From NCBI GenBank assembly GCA_034696485.1, contig JAQIWT010000801.1:1-15026 (forward strand): DNA of 15,026 bases. The letters run 5' to 3'. How positions within the stretch are numbered: the first letter of the stretch is position 1; each line of letters starts with the position of its first letter. A program made the position numbers and the translations under genes. This document shows positions 1-8,894 of this stretch, piece after piece. Source of the DNA: Isohypsibius dastychi (Eukaryota; Tardigrada; Eutardigrada; Parachela; Isohypsibiidae). A model generated the notes under the pieces. The model was not told where the DNA came from. It made no database searches and worked only from the letters and a program-made list of their open reading frames with translations.

Positions 1-246
1 TAACATGTCAGTAATCAACGAACTCGAATTCATCATCTTTTTCGATCCTTGGCGGTAATCTTTCATGGGTCGCACACCACAAACATCTCCTTGTTCCAAA
101 TCCATATTCCAATCTCGCGACAATCAAAATGGAAATGATATTCAAAACAAAGTTGCAAATGAAAAAATAGTTGATTCTGTTTGCCAGACGGAAACTGTTT
201 TCTCGGTCGTCAACTCCTACAACAACCCGTAATTACACCTCCCAAA

Positions 247-394
247 TCCTGACAGTAGGCGTCTCAGGTCGTCTAGTCAGACGAGGACAACAGTCATTAT
301 CTTTCAATAAACATCCCTCATCTTGACAGTAGGCGTTGTAGGTTGTCTGGTCATGAGACAGACACGCATTATATTTTTCTCAACAAAGGTTATT
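247..394 (+). repeat. Two-copy ~74-bp direct tandem repeat
   Basis: The 13-mer TGACAGTAGGCGT occurs at 250-262 and again at 324-336, a period of 74 bases. Sequence around it is also related: a GTCGTCTAGTCA-like segment, then CATTAT and a T-rich run with AATAAAC or CAACAAAG. The copies are diverged, so this is an old duplication. Its role is unknown; subterminal repeats of mobile elements or a satellite fragment are both possible. Confidence 0.65.
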
Positions 395-527
395 TTAGGT
401 TACTCAATTCGTCTGAGACATGGAAGAATGGTATAGAGTCCAAACCGTTACAATATATCGAATTCTTTGATTGACAAACTCGTGATGTAGTGGTTACAAT
501 TTCTGGGGCCTCAGTTCACCCCGAACG

Positions 528-535
528 TATATAAA
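528..535 (+). promoter_or_regulatory. TATA-like box (TATATAAA)
   Basis: A good match to a TATA box, followed by C's, giving the TATAAAC core that recurs elsewhere in the window. No long reading frame starts within the next several hundred bases, so a target gene is not evident. The RING gene begins about 1 kb downstream and a long 5' leader would be needed. Weak call. Confidence 0.25.
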
Positions 536-628
536 CCCCCTGAAAATCACTAAGACGCATACCACCAAATTTTCATTCTGCTCAATAACATAGAGTTATC
601 AACGTGCTTACAAGATGGACAGTAGTTA

Positions 629-666
629 GGACGGGCTTCGGCCATTCTGACCGCCGTTGCCCGTCC
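629..666. other. Inverted repeat, 8-bp perfect stem
   Basis: GGACGGGC at 629-636 pairs with GCCCGTCC at 659-666, leaving a 22-base GC-rich loop. A GC-rich stem of this length could form in RNA or single-stranded DNA, but short inverted repeats also occur by chance. No T tract or gene end next to it supports a specific role. Confidence 0.4.
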
Positions 667-1549
667 AGGACATACGTCACAGTGGTCAAGGAGGGGGCGT
701 ATTGTGCACCTGTCGTGTGTCCAATGGGGGAGGAGGGTGGTAACTCAAGAGTGCGCCCGGTGATAACTTAAGTTGTAAGGACTCAATTGTCCATACGTGA
801 CAACTCTCTGGACTGGCGTATCCAGTTTGCAGTTAATTACTCAGTGTTCAATATGGAATCATCAATCAAACCGACTCAATGGGCAACATGGCTCAGTCTT
901 TGAACAAATATGGACGCTTGTCTTATCTGGACCAGCCATTCTGTGTCAACTTTCAACATTTAAGCGAGCATGAGCAAACGAGATCATCGATAACGTGGAA
1001 ACATATCCTCTAGAAATATAGAAGCAAATGTGTGACAAATGTCTCCGTCTAGCCAGTGTGAAGTGCGTGATTCCAAAATGGCCGCATTGTTGAGTCAAGC
1101 AATATGGTGTCGTCCAACATGATTAATAATTATTGCGTGAGGCTAGATGAGGTCATCCCGTAAGATACGGTTTGTTTGCTGCTGCAAAAGTCAGACTGAT
1201 TATGCAATTGATCATCCCGGCCGGTACTGGGTAATAAAGTAATTTATAAGACGCGACGGGCTGCCAGTGAAACGGCCAACTTCGACCCGCCGGCCCGCAC
1301 TCATGTCCAGTGCAAGACAGCAGGTTTCTCAGTGAGAGGATGAGCGCTGACCAATGAGAGGGTAGATTTGCACTGACCAGCATGTAACAGAGAAGGCGAA
1401 AGCAACCGCGCGCTTGCCGTGCCGTGCGAAATCACTGAGATTGTTCGATTTTTCAGTTACCTATTTTCGGCTTCCAAGTTCATCCATTTGCTCAGGATTT
1501 CTTGTTTTCTGAGTTGTTTTTCTGTGAATTTGTGGTTTCTACGTAAATT

Positions 1550-2249
1550 ATGGCCAACCGCAAGCAATCGAAACCGATCCATCGCATCAACCACACCATC
1601 AAGCGCGTTAACACACGCATCGAGTTCCGACATCGGGCCCTTCGCGGCGCTAATGACCAGGAGCAGCAGTTGCGGGCGTTTTTAAAAAACACGCGATTTT
1701 GGTGGAATGCGATGTGTGAGTGCATGTTGTTTTTCATACTTTATTACTTTGTGTTTTTATATTTTGTAACTATATGATCTCAATTCTGATATCATTTCTT
1801 TATGCAGATTCGCGCATTGCAAAGAACTGGGATAAAGGAATCAAACCCGAATGCGCTATCTGCCTTGAGCCTGTTCCCCGACATGATCATGAGCAAGAAG
1901 CCAAACCATATCCGATTAACCGTTACAAGCGCGTAGCCTGGCCTGCCAACTGCCAGAAGCGACCCATGAATGCCGATGGGACCGAGTCGGACGAACCGCC
2001 AGCACCGCATCTGTTCCACTACGGGTGCCTGCAGAAATGGTGGCGAAGCAACCGTCAAGAAGAGTGTTCAACTTGTCGAACGAAGTTCTGCGTTATGGTC
2101 TATTCCCGCGAATTCGGGGTGAGTTTAACGTCGAATACTCTTGTCTCAACTCACACGGAAATAGGAATGGTTAACAGTGTACAGTGGTGGTGGGTTTCTT
2201 TTTGAACGCACTGGTAATTTAAGTGTTTTATTTTCAGAAAATGGGTTGA
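1550..2249 (+). CDS. Spliced RING-finger protein, putative E3 ubiquitin ligase
   Basis: Three exons join in frame: 1550-1715, 1808-2118 and 2238-2249, giving 162 residues. The start ATG has A at -3 and G at +4. The N-terminal ~55 residues are basic and helical-looking. The C-terminal part has a RING-like zinc pattern: C71-x2-C74, then a long insert, H123-x2-H126-x2-C129, then C142-x2-C145. The usual third ligand (Cys just before the first His) is absent; C104 in the long insert might serve instead. RING proteins recruit E2 enzymes to ubiquitinate substrates. Exon 3 adds only three residues before TGA. The gene has no breaks and shares the orientation of the Polinton genes, but whether it belongs to the element or the host flank is unproven. 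Only the RING family assignment is firm; the ligase role is inferred. Confidence 0.72.
1716..1807 (+). other. Intron 1 of the RING gene
   Basis: The 92-base intron begins GTGAGT and ends TTTATGCAG. Removing it joins the two halves of the reading frame exactly (phase 1), replacing a frame that ends soon after the donor with the RING-encoding frame. The interior is T-rich, as expected for a small metazoan intron. Confidence 0.75.
2119..2237 (+). other. Intron 2 of the RING gene
   Basis: The 119-base intron begins GTGAGT at a codon boundary and ends in a T-rich tract with TTTTCAG. The downstream exon contributes three codons and a TGA stop. Without splicing the frame would run on to 2205 through sequence that does not look coding. 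The TTTTCAG acceptor is typical of short invertebrate introns. Confidence 0.65.
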
Positions 2250-2506
2250 GTTGTTTCCACGTTGAATGTGTTGAGTTTGAGTGATGTGTTTAGTTTATGA
2301 TCATATTCTTGCTGAGGTGGAACGTATTGGTGGTGGGTTTCACTGTTATTTCAGTTTAAAATCACATATGTAGTGTGTGTCCAGCGACTCTGTATGTTGA
2401 GAAGAAAAGAGAAGTAAAGTGCGTTTCATTGTCAGTATTTGCCGACGCGCGTACGTTCATTCATTAAAGAAGCAAATTCAGACAAGACCGCAAGTTACCT
2501 CCGCAC

Positions 2507-2561
2507 TATGCGACACTTTTATGACACTGTCGCGATTGATGCGCTCAGTGATACTGTCGCA
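2507..2561. repeat. Nested inverted/direct repeats around TGTCGC
   Basis: ATGCGACA at 2507-2514 is the exact reverse complement of TGTCGCAT at 2554-2561. Between them lies a further TGTCGC preceded by TGACAC, while the right arm is preceded by TGATAC, so the segment TGAYACTGTCGC is repeated directly. The left arm can pair with either copy, giving two alternative hairpins. Function unknown. Confidence 0.45.
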
Positions 2562-2657
2562 TGGGGGTAGAAGTTGCCAGTCAATTGAGCAACACAGATC
2601 ACACTCCCTCCGACTTAGACTATAGCGAAACAGAGAGTTTGGAGGTGGCTGGCCGAA

Positions 2658-2692
2658 ATGATGTCAGAGCTCGAACATAACGATGACATCAT
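2658..2692. repeat. Perfect 9-bp inverted repeat
   Basis: ATGATGTCA at 2658-2666 pairs perfectly with TGACATCAT at 2684-2692 around a 17-base loop. Flanking GGCTGG (2646-2651) and CCAGCC (2734-2739) could extend a larger, interrupted structure. Each arm contains TGACATCA, close to a CRE/AP-1 type site, but that resemblance is common by chance. Confidence 0.45.
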
Positions 2693-3424
2693 ACCACGTG
2701 TGAGTGAAATGAAGGGAGTGTACGTGTGTATGACCAGCCGTAAGCCTATTGGTCTAGAACTGTCGCAGATGGTTAACTACTCCTCCCACCTCTAACTTTG
2801 TCGACAACCGGGCTTTGGGTTGTATTAGTGTGGTGTGTTACATTATTTGCACTCAGTTGCGTTAACTAGTCTTTCAGTGAATGATTTTTCATCTTGTATT
2901 GTTTATTCTCCAAAAAAGGTGTACTCATGTATGTGATGTGATATGTGTTCACCTTATGCTCATCATTTGATTCAATCTGATGAGTATAGAATCTGTGTCT
3001 CCCATCGTGATATTCCAATCTTGCTTGATATGTGTATTTTCGATGAGTGTATTCTGATGTGTGGAAACGCGTGGATGCTGGCACATTTACGAGTTGCATA
3101 TTTTTGCTTCAGTTGTGTTTTGATGCTGTTTGTGTTGTTTTGGAAATGGAGGAGGAACCGCAAGAGTCTTCAAATCGGTAAGTTCACAACGAAGTGGTAG
3201 TAACAGTAGTGAGTCTAGTCCATGGCAGGGCAGTCAAGTTGTGTGACTTAGTGACCTTCTACGTGTACGTTTATCAAGTCTCATGATGTGTTGAACTCCC
3301 GTTGTCAACCCCCCCCCCCCCTCCAGTCTGTACGAGGTCAGCGTCCTAATGTTAACAACTGTTCACTTTCATCCCTAGTTCCCTCGCTCCCCGAAAACAC
3401 TTACAGCGTTGAGAAAGTTCTGGT

Positions 3425-3685
3425 TCAGTCATACATCAGTTCAGTCTGTGAAGCCCCCCCCCAACTTATATATTTGTTAACAGGACAACAATCCCCCCCC
3501 CCCTCACAAGTCTGAATTTGAGCCAACTCATCCAATTTGATCACAATTTCGACGCTTACAAACTCGCCTTTGGGGAGTTTTTCGCCGGGTCTATCCATCT
3601 GACATTTTCGACAAGAACCCAGCAGAATAAGCTTAGTCGGTACGGTTGAAGTTCCATCCAAAATTTGACACCTTGAAAAACACAC
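3425..3685 (-). other. Coding-like minus-strand stretch, unassigned
   Basis: An 86-codon open frame reads on the minus strand. The part from about 3685 to 3530 looks like real protein, with two Cys-x2-Cys-like pairs and a balanced mix of charged and hydrophobic residues; the rest reads through G tracts into low-complexity Gly/Cys and is unlikely to be coding. A TTTTTCAAG sequence just before the good part could be a weak splice acceptor. I do not recognise a family. It may be an exon or remnant of the same minus-strand gene as 4141-4443, or chance. Confidence 0.2.
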
Positions 3686-3697
3686 GATGTGAAATCA

Positions 3698-3712
3698 GAA
3701 TTCTATAAACGA
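3698..3712 (+). promoter_or_regulatory. Dispersed TATAAACGA motif
   Basis: The 15-mer GAATTCTATAAACGA is identical to 9055-9069 in the repeat array over 5 kb away. It lies about 1.1 kb upstream of the polymerase start. An octamer-like ATTTGCAT follows at about 3726. Shared sequence over this length is unlikely by chance and points to a common element-specific signal. Confidence 0.45.
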
Positions 3713-4062
3713 CAAAATGTTGCTAATTTGCATCTGGAATAACGCGGTCAAAGATTTTTCTTCACGATGTCTAGTGTCGTGTTGCTCGATCGAGCGGGCA
3801 AGGTTGCCGATTTTCTGATTCGTTGATTCTCTGAAGAATGTGCCTTTATTCAACGCTCACTGCATTCTTTTTTCTCTCGGAAAGCAAATCCCCCCCCCCC
3901 CGCCACGCTCAAAAATTTGATCTCGTCAAAAGAGCAGGAATAGCTAGCCATGCCACCATATGCTTCAGGATCCATTTGTTAATGTGCACTGCTGCAAGAT
4001 TGAACTACCCCCCCCCCCCACCTTGAATACTGAATGCTGTTCTACACTGACTGCAATGTGAT

Positions 4063-4094
4063 ATACTGTACTGTACTACACTATACTATACTGC
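4063..4094. repeat. Short CTATACTGTA-type microsatellite
   Basis: An imperfect run of TACTGTACTGTACTACACTATACTATACTG-like units, period about five, lies between the last C tract and the minus-strand frame. Related TATACTG and ATACTG words continue to about 4150. It is ordinary simple-sequence DNA. Confidence 0.5.
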
Positions 4095-4140
4095 GAAGTT
4101 TCAGGGGTAGGTATACTGTCGGTAACTGATACTGCTGTGG

Positions 4141-4443
4141 CTATACTCGTAGTGAGATAGTATCGAATACGCGATCACTGTCAAGTATCTTTTCCTTAAA
4201 CAAAATTTCGTGAGGGTTTCGATCAGAAAAGTTGAAGAGATAAAATTTTGAAGTTTGACATAGAATTTGCACACGGTTCACTTTGATGATATCAGAATGT
4301 ACGCCATAGGGATAAAAAACGTTGATGTGTCGTCTGATATAACTGACGAGAGAGGACTTGTTTGGGAGCGGGACTTTGAACTTCACCACCAATATGATTG
4401 GTGCAATCAAAGTTAAACGGGTGGAGTTTGGAGCGTCGTTCAA
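4141..4443 (-). other. Coding-like minus-strand stretch, unassigned
   Basis: A 100-codon open frame on the minus strand has a protein-like composition, with alternating hydrophobic and charged residues and no low-complexity sequence. A plausible acceptor (TCTGATCCTCAG on the minus strand) lies directly upstream, so it could be an internal exon rather than starting at its Met. I find no family resemblance. It may pair with 3425-3685 as a divergently transcribed accessory gene or gene relic. Confidence 0.22.
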
Positions 4444-4674
4444 CTGAGGATCAGACTGAAGTGGGTGGTGCTAAAGTTTTTTCTACACCAACACTGAGTG
4501 GTGGTTGGTCAGAGCATGAGAAGTGGGAGGGAGCTATAGTTGGTTTTGCCCAAGACCAAATATTTTTGGAACCCGTTCTCAGTCAGATTTCAGAACAAAT
4601 CAGTTTCAAATTCTCGGATTCAGTGCTCGGAATTTCGCTCCAGAACAAAACTCTCGAAGTTTTTCTCGTTCGCG

Positions 4675-4778
4675 TGACCTTTTTGGTTTTTGCATCCTCG
4701 TCATGTGACCTTTTAGTCCTCGATTCGGTCAGTTGTTCCGAATCAAAACGTCAGTTCATCTCATCCATTTGACCTTTT
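4675..4778 (+). promoter_or_regulatory. Triplicated TGACCTTTT motif upstream of the polymerase
   Basis: TGACCTTTT occurs at 4675-4683, 4706-4714 and 4770-4778, within 170 bases of the polymerase ATG, with a related TTGCCCTTTTTT at about 4799. Its reverse complement contains AGGTCA, the nuclear-receptor half-site. The position suggests an upstream control element for the polymerase, but no experimental or comparative support is available from sequence alone. Confidence 0.35.
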
Positions 4779-4842
4779 CGAATTCGTATCAGTTTTATTT
4801 GCCCTTTTTTACTCCACGTTATCATATTATCAGCCTGCAAAA

Positions 4843-7800
4843 ATGGAGAACGAATTGGTTTATGCTATCCGTCTTATGGAGAACGAGTTGCGTGCCTGGT
4901 TAGCCATTATGAATTCTCAACGAACTAGTAGCGGGCAACCCCCGTTCGAGGTCGATCTGAATGGAATAGCCGCCATGTATGGCCATAATCGTCTGCTTGC
5001 CGAGTATAATCGCAGTATCCGGGAATCGTTCCCCGAATATTTTGAACCCAGTTTGTTTGACGAGCCAATGGAAATTGATGAAGAGGTGATCCGTCGGATT
5101 GAAAACGGTCAGGGAGGTGGGAACGAGTCATTTCGTTGGGATCAGGTCAACTTCAAGGATTTGTTTCATCTCAAACTGGTGAGTGAAGTTGATGGGCAGG
5201 TGTTTGGGCTTAAGACATTGAAATACGATGTTGAAATTGCCCCACTGAATTTGACTCTCGACAACGAGACTTCTCTATTGGCGGTGCCGAAAATTCTAGA
5301 AGCCATTTTAATTTTATGCATGGCAGATTTCGAACCTGCTGATAGGGTGATCATCGAGTTGGGAAATGATGGGTTGGCAAAACCATTTTGTTCGGCAATG
5401 CAACGATTCGAGCAGTTTAACATCGCGAATCTCATGGCACGCGTTCAGATAATGAATTCTAGTCAGTCATTTAGCATTGATGAAACATTTAAAATAAGAA
5501 CAACTCGCGTCAGACCGCCATCTGGTGGGCACAAACTAAAACATATTCATTCGAAATTCGATCGGAAACGCATGGCCACTTCTGTGGTGTTAGTGCATGT
5601 CAGAAAAAATCTTTGTTTGCCTGCTGCTCTATTTCTCGGCCGCTTCCGAACTGAACATGATTTAAAAAAATCTATTCATAGCAATCGCTGGTATATTCTT
5701 ATTCGGGCTAGCCGTTCCACCTATCTGGGAAATCATGCTCAGGAATTAGTTGTTCAGGCATCGTTGACAATTGGCAGATATTTTGATCTGGACGATATTG
5801 AAAAATTCCAAAAAAGTTGCTTTGAAAAATATCAAATTGTGGTCGTCTCTGCTGATCATGTGAATTCTGTGATTTTTCGGTTCCCAAAAGAGGAGAAACC
5901 GGGCATGCGAGAAATTTGTTTGCTGTATGATAACCATCACTTTGATTCGATTACTAGCTTGACTGGTTTTTTGCGTTGCTCTGACTACTGTTCGACTTGT
6001 GAGAAACCTTTTCATCATCGGTAACGACATAGCTGTTCGGGCAAATGCCCATCGTGTTATCGTTCTAACGACGAATGTCCACCTACCGCACTTCGAAAGT
6101 GTGCGGCTTGTTTCCGAGATTTTCGTAACGAAAAATGTTTTGGAATCCATAAAGAAATTCGAAAAGGGAGAGACAAGAGTCTATGTAAAGAACTTTTCAT
6201 CTGTCCAAAATGTCGAAAATTCGTTTCTCTTTTACGTAGAGATAAAAAATGTGTGCATAAATGTGGCGAGGTCCATTGCAAACGGTGCGATAAGATGGTC
6301 AAACGAGCCGACCACAAATGCTTCCTCCAGAAGCTCGATGTGAAAGAAATCACTGATGTTCCGAAATTCATCTTTTTTGACTTTGAAACTTCTGTTAATC
6401 CTGAGACGGGGCATGTCCCTAATCTAGTTTGTGCCAAAACCTGGGACGGGAGAAGGGTTCAGTTTCCGGAAGAGGGTTTGCCTATGCAAGGTGATGTCAC
6501 CGATGCCTTTTGCGAATGGCTGCTCACAGAAGAAAATGAAGGAGCAACTATAATCGCTCACAATTTTCGCGCCTTTGATGGGCTTCTTATTTTGAAGTAC
6601 ATGCTGGATAACAATCTCAAAGTCAAAGTCATCAAACGAGGTTCTCAAGTGCGCGATTCTCAGTACCCAGCTCTGAAGATGGAAGCCAGAGATACACTGA
6701 ACTTTTGTGCTTTGCGACTGGCAGATTTTCCGAAAGCTGTTGGTCTTGATAATTTAGTACAAAAAGGCGATTTTCCGCATCTTGTAAACCGACCTGAAAA
6801 TTGGGACCAAATTATCAAATTTCCTGAACCGGATATGTACGGTTTTCAGAGCATGACCAAGAAACAGCAAGAAATTTTCATGAAGTGGTACAACGAAGAA
6901 TTTTCATCAAAGGGAGGGGACTTCGATGTCAGGGCAGAGATGACGAGTTATTGCTGGAAAGATGTCGAAGTTCTGGAGCTGTGCGCTTTGAAATTCAGAA
7001 GTGATTTTGTTGATCTTTGTGGAATTGACCCATTCGATAGCGTGACTATTCCAGCCGCATGCCAAAAACAGTACAAAACTTTCATCATGCAAGAAAACGA
7101 GATTGCTGTTATTTCCGCAAACGGATATCAACCCAATAGGCAAACCAGTCACGAAGCGACAGAATGGCTTGAATGGAAAAAAAATGGAATAGCCTAAGAT
7201 GAAACACGGTCGGAATGGGAAAGAAGTTATGCTGGGACGGTACTTTGTTGACGGGTACGATGAACAGAGCAGGACCGTTTTTGAATACAATGGCGACGTT
7301 TTCCATGGCTGTTTGGAACACACAGTTCCTACAGACTTAGTCCCTTTCAGTAAGATCACGATGCAAGAAGCCTATTCGTATCACCAAGAGAAAGTCAGGT
7401 TTCTGGAAGGGCTTGGCTCCAAAGTCGAAGTGATGTGGTCTTGCAAATGGAACGAAATGAAACGAGATCACGAGATTGGTGCTTTTTTGTTCCTTTTGAA
7501 TCTGAGTGATCCACTTAAAGCCAAAGACGCCTTCAAAGGTGGACGAACAGATGTATATTGCTTGTACTACGAAGTGAAAAACCAAGAAAATTCACCATAT
7601 CGACATCGTTTCTCGATACCCGCATATCAATAAATACGGTGAATATCCAATCGGTCACCCGGAAATAATAATTTCAAATTTCAATGACGTTCGCAGCTAC
7701 TTTGGGTTCATCAAATGTATAGTCAACTGTCCAGAAAAAGATCTTTTCCCGGTTCTGCCAGTCACTGTCAATAACAAACTTATGTTTCCGCTTTGTTGGT

Positions 7801-8894
7801 CTCGCGCTCATAAAAATCAGCAGAGTTTTTGTGAACATTTTGGAAATGCTCGTTATCTCAAAGGCACCTGGACCACAGCAGAGCTTCTTTACGCTCTTGA
7901 TAGAGGCTATTCGATCATTGAAATACATGAAGTCTGGCACTGGGAAAGGCGAAAAACTGGTCTCTTTGCTCCCTTCGTAGATAAATTTTTGAAAATTAAA
8001 GCCGAGGCGTCTGGATGGCCCTCATGGTGTAAGGATGAGAACACGAAGATGAGTTATCTTCAGCAGATGAAAGAGAAGGAAGGAATTGAACTGAACCCTT
8101 CCCAGATTGAAAGTAACCCAGGGCGTCGTGCTGTGGCCAAAACCATGTTGAATTCCTTTTGAGGTAAATTTGGTCAGAATGATGAACACAGTCAGACGAC
8201 TTTTATCTACGATCACAAGAAATTTTACGAAAAAATACGATCGAAATCTGAAAGAATCACTGACATTTATTTGGTCACTGATAAATGTGTGATGGTTACT
8301 TCCACTACGGAACCAGAATACAACGAAGGTAATTCATGCGGAAATCTCGCTGTTGCTGCTTTCACAACAAGTCTTGCAAGGCTTAAACTTCTTGATATGA
8401 TGAGGAAACTTGGTGATCGAGTCTTGTACACTGATACCGATTCAATAATTTATGTTTCAAACCCTGGCGACTTTGAGCCAGAGCGTGGTAATCTGCTTGG
8501 CCAATGGACTGATGAGATGAAACCGGGGGAGTCTCATATTGTAAAGTTTGTGAGTTTGGGACCAAAGAGTAACTCATATGTGACCGATACTGGCAGACAG
8601 GAGCTGGAAAGCAAGTCTTTCAAGCAGAACGGTTTTACTGAAAACATTCTTGACTGGAACGAGAACCACACAGAACTTGTTCGGACTGGTAAAACAATGA
8701 ATTTTGACGCGATGAATTGTTTGCTTCAGCAACAGGAGACTGCTTTGAGAGTAATTCACCCCTGTCACATGAAACGAAATTTCAAGGAACAGATTATCCG
8801 AAATGTCATTCTTGCAAAACAAATGCGACTCGTTTACGATAAACGAATTTTGCAAGATGATTTCAGTACTCGAGCGTTTGGCACTCGTGCATGA
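4843..8894 (+). pseudogene. polB: Protein-primed family B DNA polymerase, disrupted
   Basis: This is the Polinton replicative polymerase, which uses a protein primer and has proofreading and strand-displacement activity. In order it shows an N-terminal region specific to these elements, a Cys/His-rich zinc-binding region (about 5980-6330), exonuclease motifs FDFET (about 6376), AHNF...FD (about 6556) and YCWKD (about 6949), a nuclease-like EYNGDVFHGC segment (about 7283), polymerase motif A DIVSRYP (7602-7622), motif B ending GKFGQ (8148-8177) and motif C YTDTDS (8427-8444). It is broken by TAA at 6022 and TGA at 8160, the latter inside motif B, and by two one-base frame changes near 7192 and 7589. 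The same frame resumes after each stop, so these are lesions and not gene boundaries. Motif A has Arg where Leu is usual. The start is the first ATG, in a good context. Confidence 0.93.

Larger units (their letters stand above)
1..1549. other. Gene-free left region
   Basis: I found no convincing coding sequence here; the open frames present are short and resemble no family. The stretch holds a two-copy direct repeat (247-394), a TATA-like box at 528-535, a hairpin at 629-666 and an AATAAA hexamer at 306-311. It could be host flank, or the left end of the element upstream of the RING gene. The sequence alone does not decide between these. Confidence 0.6.
3309..4019. repeat. Cluster of five poly-C tracts
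   Basis: Uninterrupted C runs occur at 3309-3321 (13), 3454-3462 (9), 3493-3503 (11), 3890-3901 (12) and 4008-4019 (12). No other run of this length appears in the window. Two are followed by CTCCAG or CTCACAAG and then TCTG, so they resemble strong polypyrimidine tracts before splice acceptors. On the other strand they are G runs. Their lengths should be treated as uncertain, since homopolymers are easily miscalled. Confidence 0.8.
2250..4842. other. 2.6-kb gene-poor spacer between RING gene and polymerase
   Basis: No recognisable gene lies here. It contains inverted repeats (2507-2561 and 2658-2692), five C homopolymers between 3309 and 4019, a short CTATACTGTA-type microsatellite, one copy of the TATAAACGA motif at 3704, two coding-like minus-strand stretches (3425-3685, 4141-4443) and three TGACCTTTT motifs just upstream of the polymerase. 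A possible tiny first exon lies at 3147-3177 (ATGGAGGAGGAACC onward, 31 bases), followed by a perfect GTAAGT donor at 3178, but no partner exon could be established. Confidence 0.6.

Noticed and set aside
1-1549. CRISPR array, tRNA or rRNA gene
   Set aside because: No regularly spaced short repeats, cloverleaf or rRNA-like sequence is visible.
3147-3183. Mini first exon (ATGGAGGAGGAACC onward) with a perfect GTAAGT donor
   Set aside because: No downstream exon could be joined convincingly, so it is only mentioned in the spacer entry.
2943-3200. 85-codon frame with a hydrophobic segment that could be a membrane helix
   Set aside because: Cys/Met-rich composition, no start context, no family resemblance; the hydrophobic run comes from T-rich DNA.
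3288-3515. 75-codon frame through the C tracts
   Set aside because: Poly-Pro translation of homopolymers; not protein-like.
4398-4772. 124-codon + strand frame before the polymerase
   Set aside because: It overlaps the repeated TGACCTTTT region, has low-complexity Ser/Phe/Leu composition and resembles no family.
5999-6343. + strand frame covering the polymerase zinc region
   Set aside because: Out-of-frame shadow; the Cys/His pattern lies in the polymerase frame, which resumes directly after the TAA at 6022.
7580-7592. Programmed +1 ribosomal frameshift in the polymerase
   Set aside because: No slippery-plus-structure arrangement is apparent, and other genes have similar one-base breaks, so a lesion is more likely.
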